A stretch of DNA of 64,000 bases from Pseudonocardiales bacterium (lineage in GTDB: Bacteria; Actinomycetota; Actinomycetes; Mycobacteriales; Pseudonocardiaceae), in assembly GCA_019247305.1 (NCBI GenBank), contig JAFAPC010000134.1, forward strand, positions 124,001 through 188,000. Reading direction: 5' to 3'. A program made the translations under genes and the position numbers. The notes under the pieces were generated by a model. That model did not search any database, had not been told where the DNA came from, and saw nothing but the letters and a program-made list of their open reading frames with translations. Shown here piece by piece: positions 26,379 to 34,545 of this stretch; position 1 is the first letter of the stretch, and each line of letters begins with the position of its first letter.

Positions 26379-26792
26379 ATGCACCTGCTGTCGCGCATTC
26401 TGCACCGCTCACACCTGGAGGTTACTGCGCACTGTGACCTCCCGTGCGGCGTCTATGACCCGGCGCAGGCCCGGATCGAGGCCGAGTCGGTCAAGGCGAT
26501 TCAGGAAAAGTACCAGTCCAACAACGACCCCGTGTTCCGCGAGCGCGCAATCGAGATCAAGGAGCAGCGGAGCGAACTGGTCAAGCACCACCTGTGGGTG
26601 CTGTGGACCGACTACTTCAAGCCGCCGCACTTCGAGAAGTACCCGCACCTGCACGAGCTGTTCAACAAGGCTACCAAAGCCGCAGGCGCCGAAGGCACCA
26701 AGGGTTCAACCGACCCGAGGACGGGGCAGGAGCTGCTGGAGTATATCGCGGAGATTGACAAGATTTTCTGGGAGACCAAGCAGGCCTCCTGA
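26379..26792 (+). CDS. sodN: Nickel superoxide dismutase
   Basis: NiSOD converts superoxide to oxygen and hydrogen peroxide in the cytosol as a hexamer. The 137-residue precursor has a 17-residue propeptide followed by the diagnostic nickel hook HCDLPCGVYDPAQ (His1, Cys2 and Cys6 of the mature enzyme). The helical-bundle sequence runs through VKHHLWVLWTDYFKPPHFEKYP to the C-terminal EYIAEIDKIFWETK. Ribosome binding site GGAGG lies upstream. The adjacent S26 protease is the expected maturation partner. A 12 bp perfect hairpin follows the gene. Confidence 0.98.
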   Translation: MHLLSRILHRSHLEVTAHCDLPCGVYDPAQARIEAESVKAIQEKYQSNNDPVFRERAIEIKEQRSELVKHHLWVLWTDYFKPPHFEKYPHLHELFNKATKAAGAEGTKGSTDPRTGQELLEYIAEIDKIFWETKQAS

Positions 26793-26810
26793 CCACACTC
26801 CCGAGAACGA

Positions 26811-26843
26811 GCTGACCAGCGGAGATCCTCACCGCTGGTCAGC
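26811..26843 (+). terminator. Terminator hairpin after sodN
   Basis: GCTGACCAGCGG (26811-26822) and CCGCTGGTCAGC (26832-26843) form a perfect 12 bp stem with a nine-base loop, 18 bases after the sodN stop. There is no strong T-run, as is common in actinobacteria. Confidence 0.7.
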
Positions 26844-26951
26844 GCTTGGGGTCCGTCAGGTCCGCTCAGGCCTATCACGAGGCGGGGTAACGTCAGACCC
26901 CTCGTATGTCCCGGCGTCGGCGCAACCGTTATGGGGGGATAACCGGCGCAG

Positions 26952-27773
26952 GTGTCGACAGCGGAGCCGGCAGGGCGCACGATCGGCTACATCGTGGACG
27001 CAGTGGAGCATTTCCTCGCCTTGCTGGCCGGTCGCGGGCCGGGACCGGAGCTGGACGTCGGCGCGCTCGCGATCGCCGCTGGCGCGAACCCTGAGCTCGA
27101 CGCCGGTACCTGGCTGCGCGAGCTGGACCGGCTGGCCGAGGGCGTCGACTCGCTGGAGATGCTCATCCACCGGCTGTTCATCCAGGAGGGATTCGCTGGC
27201 AACACCACGGATTACTACGACCCGCGCAACTCCCTACTGGATCAGGTGCTCGAGCGCAGGCTGGGCATTCCCATTACGTTGTCCGTCGTCTGCCTTGAGG
27301 TGGGACGCCGCGTCGGGGTGTCCCTAGAAGGCGTCAGCATGCCCGGCCATTTCCTGATCCGACCGCTGGCCCCCGATCGCTACCTCGACGCGTTCAACGG
27401 CGGCGCCCTGCTTGACCTTGCTGGCTGCGAAGCCCTGTTTCGTACCGTTAACGCAGCAGATCCGGACATTCCGTTCGGGCGGCACCTCTTGACGGCCGCA
27501 CCCAGGAGAGCGATTTTCGCCCGCATCCTGCAAAACCTGCGGGCCATCTATCGGGGCCTGGGCCGCCCCATGGACCTGGAATGGGTATTGCGGATGCGCC
27601 TAGCGCTGCCCGGCGTGGGAGCCCAAGATCTCATCGAGCTTGGCCATACGCTCGGCCGGCAAGGCCGCTTCCTCGACGGCGCCAAGTTCCTCGAGTCACA
27701 AATCTCCCAGTGGCCACAGCATGCGCAACTCCTCGAGTACACCGCACGGAGCCTCCGAGCGCAGCTCAACTGA
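26952..27773 (+). CDS. SirB1/transglutaminase-like family protein
   Basis: The 273 residues match the SirB1 (transglutaminase-like plus TPR-like) family. The diagnostic block is YYDPRNSLLDQVLERRLGIPITLSVVCLEVGRRVG followed by GVSMPGHFLIRP. The core His is retained, while the usual cysteine position falls in the SVVCLEV strand. A C-terminal helical repeat region follows (residues ~190-273, LGHTLGRQGRFLDGAKFLE). The biochemical role of the family is unsettled. The start is the GTG at 26952, with a weak G-rich site upstream. Confidence 0.88.
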   Translation: MSTAEPAGRTIGYIVDAVEHFLALLAGRGPGPELDVGALAIAAGANPELDAGTWLRELDRLAEGVDSLEMLIHRLFIQEGFAGNTTDYYDPRNSLLDQVLERRLGIPITLSVVCLEVGRRVGVSLEGVSMPGHFLIRPLAPDRYLDAFNGGALLDLAGCEALFRTVNAADPDIPFGRHLLTAAPRRAIFARILQNLRAIYRGLGRPMDLEWVLRMRLALPGVGAQDLIELGHTLGRQGRFLDGAKFLESQISQWPQHAQLLEYTARSLRAQLN

Positions 27774-27787
27774 CCTTGCGACGGCGC

Positions 27788-28186
27788 TCAGGGCTGGTGG
27801 CGGTGTGCGCCAGCCGCCCACCGCGACGCGGGTGGGCACACCAGCAGCACCAGTACGGCCACGCAGAATGCCCCGCTCAGTATCCCATAGACGGGCTGGG
27901 ATGAGGGGCTGATGGCGTACCAGCAGACACCGAGCAGCAGCAGCTGAGCGACGATAGCCGGAGTGCGAGCACCGCGGCGGCCCCGCACCAGATTCGCCCC
28001 CACCACGAGCAGGATGCCCGCAAAGCCGGCCAGACAGGCCGCGGTGGCCCCAACTAGCGCCGGACCGGTGGATCCGTGTACCGCCACGTCGAACAACCCA
28101 GCCGCCACACCAGCCAAGCCAACCAAGCCCTGCAGCCCCACCAGCACCCCCGCGGCACGGACCGGACGGGGCGCGGCGGTGTTCAT
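27788..28186 (-). CDS. Hypothetical four-helix membrane protein
   Basis: The 132-residue product has about four hydrophobic segments: residues ~10-32, 40-63, 78-92 and 96-114. A short basic loop (VRGRRGARTP) lies between the second and third. The N-terminus is MNTAAPRPVRAAG. The hydrophobic pattern and positive-inside loop support a small integral membrane protein of unknown function, of the kind common beside housekeeping genes in actinobacteria. It converges with the SirB1 gene with a 14 bp gap. Confidence 0.8.
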   Translation of the reverse strand: MNTAAPRPVRAAGVLVGLQGLVGLAGVAAGLFDVAVHGSTGPALVGATAACLAGFAGILLVVGANLVRGRRGARTPAIVAQLLLLGVCWYAISPSSQPVYGILSGAFCVAVLVLLVCPPASRWAAGAHRHQP

Positions 28187-28562
28187 ACCGCCTCCGCGGG
28201 GACGAGTACCTCGGCGGCCACTGCAGCAGATTAGCCGGCGATCTCAGTCTGGCCACCAGGGCCGGGTGGACCCGGCACCCCGGTAAAACTGGGCCGAAAC
28301 GTTCGGGCCGGCAGTCTCGTTAAGCCGCATAGGGCTAGCTGCTGGGAAGCCCCACGGCCCGACGGGGTCGGGGGTTTCTTGATCGGTGCACCGTGGTGAT
28401 CCTATTACGGTGATCGAGCGGAGCGAGCAGTGGTGATCACGGGATCGTAACGCACAGCTACGTCCGAATGGTGCTTGGCGAATCGGTTTCACCTGACGGT
28501 TGGCAGTTCGAGCGGCGGGGTACCCGCCGGGTGAATTGGCCCGCTCCGCCCGTAGATACCTC
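28187..28562. other. Non-coding region upstream of whiB1
   Basis: No convincing gene. It contains a small perfect hairpin, CGGCGGG (28513-28519) with CCCGCCG (28523-28529). The promoter of the membrane protein gene must lie at the left side and the whiB1 promoter at the right side. I see no tRNA cloverleaf. Confidence 0.5.
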
Positions 28563-28596
28563 TTGACATCGGGGGAGATTGTGAAATCATTCACAA
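28563..28596 (+). promoter_or_regulatory. CRP/GlxR-type palindrome and TTGACA box upstream of whiB1
   Basis: TGTGA-N6-TCACA at 28580-28595 is an exact CRP-family consensus, inside the longer palindrome TTGTGAA-ATCA-TTCACAA (28579-28596). A TTGACA hexamer lies at 28563-28568; a 17 bp spacer would place a -10 at 28586-28591, within the palindrome, so the regulator could block this promoter. In M. tuberculosis whiB1 is controlled by the cAMP receptor protein Rv3676. The assignment here is by sequence only. Confidence 0.65.
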
Positions 28597-28668
28597 GCCC
28601 AAATGACATGACGACGACGGCGCTGGGACACCGGAGTTGACCAGCGCGATCGACGAGGAGCAAGCACC

Positions 28669-28923
28669 ATGGACTGGCGCCACCGCGCGGCCTGCCGAGA
28701 CGAGGACCCCGAGCTGTTCTTCCCTGTGGGAACCAGCGGCCCCGCTCTATTGCAGATCACCGAGGCGAAGGCCGTCTGTCGGCGCTGCCCGGTTAGTGCT
28801 GAGTGCCTCAACTGGGCACTCGCCTCCGGACAGGATGCTGGCGTATGGGGCGGTATGAGCGAGGACGAGCGACGCGCCTTGAAGCGGCGCAATGCTCGGA
28901 CCGGGGCCCGTAACGGCGTCTGA
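28669..28923 (+). CDS. whiB1: WhiB1-type iron-sulfur transcriptional regulator
   Basis: WhiB1 is an essential actinobacterial 4Fe-4S, NO-responsive protein that binds the principal sigma factor. The 84-residue protein has the exact WhiB1 length and four cluster cysteines at positions 9, 37, 40 and 46. The GVWGGMSEDERR turn follows, then a basic DNA-contact tail (LKRRNARTGAR). AGGAG lies upstream of the ATG. A perfect CRP-type palindrome precedes it and an 18 bp hairpin follows. It neighbours pdtaS, as in mycobacteria. Confidence 0.97.
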   Translation: MDWRHRAACRDEDPELFFPVGTSGPALLQITEAKAVCRRCPVSAECLNWALASGQDAGVWGGMSEDERRALKRRNARTGARNGV

Positions 28924-28942
28924 TCCGCACATGTAGTACGGC

Positions 28943-28984
28943 TGATGAGAGGCCCGGCACTCAGCTGTGCCGGGCCTCTCATCA
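28943..28984. terminator. Bidirectional terminator between whiB1 and pdtaS
   Basis: A perfect 18 bp stem (arms 28943-28960 and 28967-28984, beginning TGATGAGAGGCCC) surrounds a six-base loop between the convergent stops of whiB1 and the histidine kinase. A short pyrimidine-rich run (CTCCTTTG) follows on the plus strand. Confidence 0.88.
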
Positions 28985-29013
28985 CTCCTTTGCCCAGCAA
29001 CCCAACCCTGCTA

Positions 29014-30501
29014 TCACCGACGTGTCGTCAGCGGTAATCTCAGCACCGCGATGGTCCCGTGAGGCTGCCTTCGGTGCAGTTCTAGGGATCCTCGCAGCTC
29101 GGAACCAACCAAAGTGCGGACGATCTGCAGGCCCAACCGCTCGGCCCCGGCCAACGAGAAGTCGGGTGGGAGTCCGCAGCCGTCATCTGAGACGATCACG
29201 TCTAGCGACCCGGCGAACCGCTCGGCGCGAAGGACCACTTCACCCTTGCGGCCCGGTTCAAAAGCGTGCTCTAGGGCGTTCTGCACCAGCTCGGTGAGCA
29301 CCATCACCAGCGGCGTCGCAAGTTCTGCAGACAAGATCCCCAATGTGCCTTCCCGTCGCACGACGACCCGGCTCTCCGCCCCAGATAGTTCGGCGACCAT
29401 GGAGAGCACTCGGTCCACAACGTCGTCGATGTCTACTCGCTCGTCGAGAGAAATCGACAGCGTCTCGTGCACCATGGCGATGGAGGCCACCCGACGCACC
29501 GACTCCTGCAGCGCTTGGCGGGCCTCGGGGTTCGCCGTACGGCGCGACTGCAACCGCAGCAACGCGGCCACTGTCTGCAGGTTGTTCTTCACCCGGTGGT
29601 GAATTTCCCTGATGGTGGCGTCCTTGGACAGCAGGGCACGATCGCGACTGCGCACCTCGGTCACGTCGCGAATGAGCACCAACGCTCCCGCCGACGCTCC
29701 CCGCGGACGCAGTGGCAGCGCGCGAAACAGCATCGTGGCGCCAGCAGCGTCGGCCTCGATCCGGGTGCTCGGGCTGCCCTGGACTGCGGCGCGGATCCGT
29801 TGCGCGACCTCCGCGGCATCGAACGGATCGGAGATCAACCTGCGAGTCAACGAGGCCAACTGCTCACCCCGGAGATCCGCGGCGTGCCCCATCCGGTGGT
29901 AGGCCGACAGGGCGTTGGGACTCGCGTAGATCACACTTCCGTCCGCGTCGAGCCGAAGCAAGCCATCGCCCGCTCGCGGACCACCGTGGCGCTCCGGGGT
30001 GGTGTCGGCGTCCGGGAAAGTACCGTCGGCCAGCATCTGACACAGGTCTGCGGCGATTCCCAGGTACGCGATCTCCAGCGGGCTGGGCACCCGGGGCACT
30101 GCCAGGTTGGCCTCCCGTCCCAGCACGGCGATCAGCCGCTCGCCTAGCCGCACCGGCACCACCTCGTGACGCACCGGAACGCCGAGCAACCAGCGTGGCT
30201 GCTCGTCACGCAGGATGTCGCCTTGCTGCAGCGCTTGGCGCAGCCGGGGGTACTCCGGCTCGGCGGCATGAGTGCCGACCACGTCCTCGGGATGGACCGT
30301 GGGGCCGGTCGTGGGCCGGACGTGGGCAACGCAGAGGAAGTCCGTTGCCGCCTCGGCGGCGTCCAGGGGCACCCACATCAGCAGATCAGCGAAGGCCAAA
30401 TCGGCGAGCAACTGCCATTCGGCGACGACCCGCTGCAGGTGGCCGACCGCTGCGCCGGACAACTGGGTGTGCTGGGCGAGCAACTCGCTTAGCGTCGACA
30501 T
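29014..30501 (-). CDS. pdtaS: Sensor histidine kinase PdtaS
   Basis: PdtaS is a soluble HisKA_2/HWE-like kinase that phosphorylates the antiterminator PdtaR. The 495-residue sequence closely parallels the M. tuberculosis protein as I remember it: N-terminal LAQHTQLSGAAVGHLQRVVAEWQLLADL (GAF domain), GDGLLRLDADGSVIYASPNALSAYHRMG (PAS), and the H-box KDATIREIHHRVKNNLQTVAALLRLQ near residue 310. The ATP-binding N and G boxes follow (LVQNALEHAF; DDGCGLPPDF; LGLQIVRTLV). No membrane helices are seen. It lies beside whiB1 and the biotinyl-domain gene in conserved order. The cognate pdtaR is not in the window. Confidence 0.97.
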   Translation of the reverse strand: MSTLSELLAQHTQLSGAAVGHLQRVVAEWQLLADLAFADLLMWVPLDAAEAATDFLCVAHVRPTTGPTVHPEDVVGTHAAEPEYPRLRQALQQGDILRDEQPRWLLGVPVRHEVVPVRLGERLIAVLGREANLAVPRVPSPLEIAYLGIAADLCQMLADGTFPDADTTPERHGGPRAGDGLLRLDADGSVIYASPNALSAYHRMGHAADLRGEQLASLTRRLISDPFDAAEVAQRIRAAVQGSPSTRIEADAAGATMLFRALPLRPRGASAGALVLIRDVTEVRSRDRALLSKDATIREIHHRVKNNLQTVAALLRLQSRRTANPEARQALQESVRRVASIAMVHETLSISLDERVDIDDVVDRVLSMVAELSGAESRVVVRREGTLGILSAELATPLVMVLTELVQNALEHAFEPGRKGEVVLRAERFAGSLDVIVSDDGCGLPPDFSLAGAERLGLQIVRTLVGSELRGSLELHRRQPHGTIAVLRLPLTTRR

Positions 30502-30546
30502 GTCGGCTCACCACCTCGCCGCGTGCCCTCACCTGAGGGCAACGTC

Positions 30547-30762
30547 TCACTCAACCACGGCGATCAGATCACCCTGCTGTACCACATCGCCCTCCGAGAC
30601 CGCCACTTTCGCGACAGTTCCTTCGACCTCCGACAGGACGGGGATCTCCATCTTCATCGACTCAAGGATCACCAGCGTGTCACCGTTCGACACCACGTCA
30701 CCCTCGGTGACCACGATCTTCCACACGTTGGCCACCATCTCGGCCCGGATCTCCTCAAGCAT
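30547..30762 (-). CDS. Biotin/lipoyl-attachment domain protein (TB7.3-like)
   Basis: The 71-residue protein is a stand-alone biotinyl domain. The modification site is the Lys of ESMKME near residue 37, flanked by the two-fold hammerhead repeat (VVTEGDVVSNGDTL / VAVSEGDVVQQGDL). It resembles the mycobacterial biotinylated protein TB7.3 encoded next to pdtaS. The ATG at 30762 has GAGGAGGG upstream. It lies 45 bp upstream of pdtaS on the same strand. Which carboxylase, if any, it serves is unknown. Confidence 0.94.
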   Translation of the reverse strand: MLEEIRAEMVANVWKIVVTEGDVVSNGDTLVILESMKMEIPVLSEVEGTVAKVAVSEGDVVQQGDLIAVVE

Positions 30763-30929
30763 GGATCGCCCTCCTCGACGCTGCGCCCTGTCATCCAACC
30801 ACGGTGCTCAGCGGCCGCGTTGCTCTACCGGCGATCAGCACAGTCAGGGCGCACCGTGACACACTCATCCCCAACCGCATCAGTGGCCCCAGATCGCCAG
30901 GCTCACTCAGCGCGAGGAGGAAAAACGTC

Positions 30930-31004
30930 ATGTCCAAGCGAGGCCGCAAAAAGCGCAGCCGGCAGAACAACGCCGCCAACCACGGTAAGCGTCCGAACAC
31001 CTGA
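30930..31004 (+). CDS. Small ribosomal protein bL37
   Basis: A 24-codon gene encodes a very basic peptide beginning MSKRGRKKRSR and ending NHGKRPNT. It closely matches the 24-residue bL37 protein seen in mycobacterial 50S structures. The ATG is preceded by GAGGAGG with nine bases between. It sits between the biotinyl gene and rsrA on the opposite strand and ends in a long hairpin. Genes this short are easily missed by automatic calling. Confidence 0.9.
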   Translation: MSKRGRKKRSRQNNAANHGKRPNT

Positions 31005-31063
31005 GCGCCTCAGCTGGGGGCCCGTCCGGGGCGCTGGCGGGCTCCCAGCTGAGCTCAGCGCTC
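31003..31063. terminator. Long hairpin between bL37 gene and rsrA
   Basis: CTCAGCTGGG (31009-31018) pairs with CCCAGCTGAG (31044-31053), extended by GAGCGC (31003-31008) with GCGCTC (31058-31063). The structure spans both convergent gene ends and should terminate transcription from either side. Confidence 0.8.
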
Positions 31064-31336
31064 GGTGGAGAGCCAGGCTTGGCGCATCATGATCTCGCGG
31101 ATTGACTGGCGCAACCGTTGCTTGAGCGCGTCGGGCGCGTGGTCACCACCGCACTTACGGGCCAGCAACGCCTTGAGCTGCTCCTCGACCCCGAATTCCT
31201 CCAGACACGAGCCGCAGTCGTCCAGATGGCGCCGCAGGAACTCACGTCGCTCGTGGTCGCACTCGTTGTCCAAAAAAAGCCACAGCTGCGCGAGCACCTC
31301 GCCGCAGTCGGCGTCTTGAGGATCTTCACCACTCAT
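31055..31336 (-). CDS. rsrA: Zinc anti-sigma factor (RsrA/RshA type)
   Basis: RsrA/RshA proteins hold the disulfide-stress sigma factor inactive until oxidation releases zinc. The 93-residue protein has the ZAS signature: an N-terminal Cys (DADCGEV), the helix [18 protein letters not shown], and the His-x3-Cys-x2-Cys motif HLDDCGSC near residue 40. Its ATG overlaps the sigR stop (ATGA), so sigma factor and anti-sigma are made in step. This gene order is the same as in Streptomyces sigR-rsrA and mycobacterial sigH-rshA. Confidence 0.95.
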   Translation of the reverse strand: MSGEDPQDADCGEVLAQLWLFLDNECDHERREFLRRHLDDCGSCLEEFGVEEQLKALLARKCGGDHAPDALKQRLRQSIREIMMRQAWLSTER

Positions 31337-32118
31337 GACGCGACCTCCGCATCGCGCAGGAAGCCCCGCTCGCGGGCCACCCCGGTGAGCATGTCGCGCA
31401 GCTGCTTGCGCCCCCGGTGTAGCCGGGACATCACAGTCCCGATGGGGGTACCCATCATCTCAGCGATCTCCTTGTACGCGAAGCCCTCGACGTCGGCCAG
31501 GTAGACGGCCATCCGGAAGTCCTCCGCCAGCTGGCTCAGGGCATCCTTGACGTCAGAGTCAGGCAACCGGTCCAGCGCCTCCATCTCCGCCGAGCGCAGA
31601 CCTGAGGAGGTATGTTGCGCAGCCTGGGCGAGCTGCCAGTCAGTGATCTCCTCAGAGGGTTGCGCTACCGGCTGGCGCTGCCGCTTGCGGTAGCCGTTGA
31701 TGTAGGTGTTGGTGAGGATGCGGTACAGCCATGCCCTCAGGTTGGTGCCCTGGTGAAAGGACCCGAAGGCACCGTAGGCCTTGAGGTAGGTCTCCTGCAC
31801 GAGGTCCTCGGCATCGGCCGGGTTACGGGTCATCCGAAGCGCCGCCGCATAGAGCTGGTCCAGCAGGGGCATCGCGTCACGCTCGAAGCGCTCGATGCGC
31901 TGCTGCGGCGTCTCCTGGACGCTTTGGTCCGCCGTACCCGGACCGACGTCCCGATCCTCAAGGTCCTGACCCTCAAGGTCCTCAAGGCCCGCAGCGTCGA
32001 TGTCTGGGGCGACGCTGCCCGGCGGCAGCTCCTCGGCCGACGCCCGAGAACCGATCGTCTCCTCGAGACGTGATTCGGGTTGGCCGGTCTGGGTGGGTTC
32101 GGCACTGTCGGCTGACAT
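31333..32118 (-). CDS. sigR: ECF sigma factor SigR/SigH (disulfide stress)
   Basis: This group IV sigma factor directs the thiol-oxidative stress regulon. Region 2 ([38 protein letters not shown]...[23 protein letters not shown]) and region 4 ([40 protein letters not shown]) are nearly identical in pattern to SigH. I chose the ATG at 32118. In-frame ATGs at 32136 and farther upstream exist, and the acidic N-terminal extension (~79 residues before region 2) is longer than in SigH. Streptomyces SigR has a long unstable isoform, so more than one start may be used. A SigR-type promoter lies at 32272-32297. Confidence 0.95.
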   Translation of the reverse strand: MSADSAEPTQTGQPESRLEETIGSRASAEELPPGSVAPDIDAAGLEDLEGQDLEDRDVGPGTADQSVQETPQQRIERFERDAMPLLDQLYAAALRMTRNPADAEDLVQETYLKAYGAFGSFHQGTNLRAWLYRILTNTYINGYRKRQRQPVAQPSEEITDWQLAQAAQHTSSGLRSAEMEALDRLPDSDVKDALSQLAEDFRMAVYLADVEGFAYKEIAEMMGTPIGTVMSRLHRGRKQLRDMLTGVARERGFLRDAEVAS

Positions 32119-32271
32119 CACTCCGACCACCCCCATGCCCAGCTGTGCATTAGTGGTCGAGAGTACGCGCCAACCGGGCGCTCGGCCCAGTGGAGTGGGC
32201 CTGGGGTGCCGCGCTACCCGGCCCCGCGTTCGGCGGCGGGGTTGTTGAATTGTCGGTGCCACGGCCCGAGC

Positions 32272-32297
32272 AACGCCCCGCACGGCGCCCGCATTCC
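32272..32297 (-). promoter_or_regulatory. SigR/SigH-type promoter upstream of sigR
   Basis: On the minus strand GGAAT (32297-32293) is followed after exactly 18 bases by GTT (32274-32272). This equals the SigR/SigH consensus GGAAT-N18-GTT. It precedes the sigR start by ~150 bp, indicating positive autoregulation as known in Streptomyces and mycobacteria. Confidence 0.7.
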
Positions 32298-32368
32298 ACG
32301 CTGGTCAAGCGGGCGGCGGTGCAGCTCGGCTTTGGCTGGGCCGTGTGGCGTCGGGATGCTCAGTACGG

Positions 32369-33148
32369 TCACCGGATCTGATCCAGGTCCAGCAGCGCGG
32401 GCTGCTCCGGCTCGAGTCGTTCGATCAGCTCAGGGCCGTCGCGCCGAACGTTGTTCACCGCGGTGGATACCGGTCGCAGCTCCAGCGCGTGCACCAGCTG
32501 CGCGGATGGCGGCGCGAGCAGCTCGCTGGGATCGTCCCAGTCCGGGTCTAGCCAAGCCTGCCACGCCTGGGCGGGCAGGATCAGCGGCATCCGGTCGTGG
32601 ATCTCCGCGAGCGGACCCACCGCGTCGGTGGTCAGCACCGCGCAGGTCGCCAACGGGGGTGCGGTGGCCTCCGGGGGTCGCCAGATCGACCACAACCCGG
32701 CCATGGCGAGCCCAGAGCCGTCCGCCGGGGTGATGAAGAAAGGCTGCTTGCGGGTACCTCTGGCCGGATTGCCGGCTCGGCCGGCGGGGCGCTGCCACTC
32801 GTACCAGCCGTCGGCCGGCAACAGGCAGCGCCGCTTGGCCACCGCAGCACGGAACGCGGGTTTGCTGGCCGCGCTCTCGGCCCGGGCGTTGATCAGCCGA
32901 GAGCCGATGCTCGGATCCTTGGCCCAGTGCGGCACCAGTCCCCAGCGCATCACCCGAATGCTGCGCACCATCCGCGCCTGGTCCGGGACTCCCTGCGAGT
33001 CACGCGGATGCCGAGTCACCACCGAGAGCACAGGTGTGGTCGGCGCGATGTTGTAGCCAGTCGGCGCCACACCCTCGGTCTCATCAACCGCGTCGAACTC
33101 AACCGCCAGCGTCGCGGGATTCCTGGTCGAGGCATACCTGCCGCACAT
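32369..33148 (-). CDS. SRAP domain protein (HMCES/YedK family)
   Basis: SRAP proteins form a protective thiazolidine crosslink with abasic sites in single-stranded DNA. The 259-residue protein starts MCGRY, giving the catalytic Cys2 after Met removal. It keeps [22 protein letters not shown], the NARAES catalytic Glu segment, and IHDRMPLIL with the active-site His. The ATG at 33148 is chosen because Cys2 must be N-terminal; upstream in-frame sequence is not conserved. It is divergent from aroA with a 54 bp gap, an order also found in mycobacteria. Confidence 0.95.
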   Translation of the reverse strand: MCGRYASTRNPATLAVEFDAVDETEGVAPTGYNIAPTTPVLSVVTRHPRDSQGVPDQARMVRSIRVMRWGLVPHWAKDPSIGSRLINARAESAASKPAFRAAVAKRRCLLPADGWYEWQRPAGRAGNPARGTRKQPFFITPADGSGLAMAGLWSIWRPPEATAPPLATCAVLTTDAVGPLAEIHDRMPLILPAQAWQAWLDPDWDDPSELLAPPSAQLVHALELRPVSTAVNNVRRDGPELIERLEPEQPALLDLDQIR

Positions 33149-33202
33149 GGGGTCATCGTGGCACGCCCCACACGCGATGGCCGGGTACGCAATGATAGCG
33201 CC

Positions 33203-34495
33203 ATGACGACCTTCACCCAGTCGCCGTGGATCGCGCCGGCTGCGCCGGGGCCGGTGCAAGCCACTGTCACCGTGCCAGGATCGAAGTCGATCACTAACCG
33301 GGCACTGCTGCTGGCCGCGCTGGCCGGCACCGGTGGCACCCTGCGGGGGGCGCTGCGCAGCCGAGACACCGATCTCATGATCGGTGCGCTGCGCGGGCTG
33401 AGTGTGCCGGTGACTCCTCGCGGCGACGAGCTGGACGTGGCCGCGCACAGTGGGCTGCGCGGAGGTGCCACGGTGGACTGCGGACTGGCCGGCACCGTGA
33501 TGCGCTTCGTACCCCCGCTGGCCGCGTTGGCGTCGGGCCCAGTCCGCTTCGACGGTGACGAGCGGGCCCGGCAGCGACCGATGAGCGCGATGCTCGCAGC
33601 GCTGCGCGCGCTGGGTTGCCGGGTCGAGGGCGATGCGCTGCCGTTCGTGCTGCACGGCGTGCCCGGCCGGCCCGGCGGCGAGGTGCGGATCGATGCGTCG
33701 GAGTCCTCACAGTTCGTCTCCGGATTGTTGCTGTCCGCCGCCGGGTACGGCGGGGGCATCACGGTCTACCACGATGGCCCGCCGGTCCCCTCCCGGCCGC
33801 ACATCGAGATGACCGTGCAGATGCTGGCCGACCGGGGAGTCCAGGTGGAGACCGACGGCGCGACGTGGTGGACGGTGGCGCCTGGCCCGGTCGCTGGCGG
33901 TGACCATGACATCGAGCCGGATCTGTCCAACGCGACGGTGTTCCTGGCGGCCGCGGCGGTCACCGCTGGGCGCCTCACCGTGCCGGGCTGGCCGCGACAC
34001 ACCACCCAGGCCGGCGACGCGATCCGCCCGTTGCTGGCCCAGCTGGGATGCACGGTAGACCTGCACGAGGGCGGGCTGACCGTCTCAGGTCCTGCTCGGC
34101 TTGACGGAGTGGACGCCGACCTGCACGACATCGGGGAGCTCACCCCCACGGTGGCGGCGCTGGCCGCGCTGGCCAGCGGGCCCTCACGGCTGCGCGGGAT
34201 CGCTCACCTGCGCGGGCACGAGACCGACCGGCTGGCCGCGCTGGCCACCGAGATCGGGGCGCTGGGCGGCGACGTTCGGGAAACTCCCGACGGTCTGGAG
34301 ATTCGCCCCCGACCGTTGCGCGCAGACCCCAGCCGCCCCTGGAGCACCTACGCCGATCACCGGATGGCCACCGCGGGCGCGATCCTGGGCCTGGTGGTGC
34401 CGGGAATCGCCGTCGACGACATAGCCACGACGGCTAAGACGCTGCCGGAGTTCCCAGCGATCTGGTCGACGATGCTGGCCGGCGGTGCCGGCTGA
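33203..34495 (+). CDS. aroA: 3-phosphoshikimate 1-carboxyvinyltransferase (EPSP synthase)
   Basis: AroA joins phosphoenolpyruvate to shikimate-3-phosphate in aromatic amino acid synthesis. The 430-residue enzyme has the substrate-binding [18 protein letters not shown] near residue 22, the family block [17 protein letters not shown] near 95, the [16 protein letters not shown] segment, and the C-terminal [20 protein letters not shown]. The ATG at 33203 gives the usual N-terminus; the open frame continues upstream without support. rsgA follows closely, as in mycobacteria. Confidence 0.97.
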   Translation: MTTFTQSPWIAPAAPGPVQATVTVPGSKSITNRALLLAALAGTGGTLRGALRSRDTDLMIGALRGLSVPVTPRGDELDVAAHSGLRGGATVDCGLAGTVMRFVPPLAALASGPVRFDGDERARQRPMSAMLAALRALGCRVEGDALPFVLHGVPGRPGGEVRIDASESSQFVSGLLLSAAGYGGGITVYHDGPPVPSRPHIEMTVQMLADRGVQVETDGATWWTVAPGPVAGGDHDIEPDLSNATVFLAAAAVTAGRLTVPGWPRHTTQAGDAIRPLLAQLGCTVDLHEGGLTVSGPARLDGVDADLHDIGELTPTVAALAALASGPSRLRGIAHLRGHETDRLAALATEIGALGGDVRETPDGLEIRPRPLRADPSRPWSTYADHRMATAGAILGLVVPGIAVDDIATTAKTLPEFPAIWSTMLAGGAG

Positions 34496-34545
34496 GCCGG
34501 CCCGGTGGTGGCCCCCGTAGGGGAGATCGCCTCGACGAATCCGAC

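Noticed and set aside
28490-28540. Possible tRNA (GTTCGAG near 28506)
   Set aside because: No acceptor stem, D-arm or anticodon arm can be formed around it; it is a chance T-loop-like word beside a small hairpin.
29467-30536. Long plus-strand open frames opposite pdtaS
   Set aside because: They are antisense shadows of a GC-rich gene, Arg/Pro/Ala-rich and without ribosome binding sites or domains.
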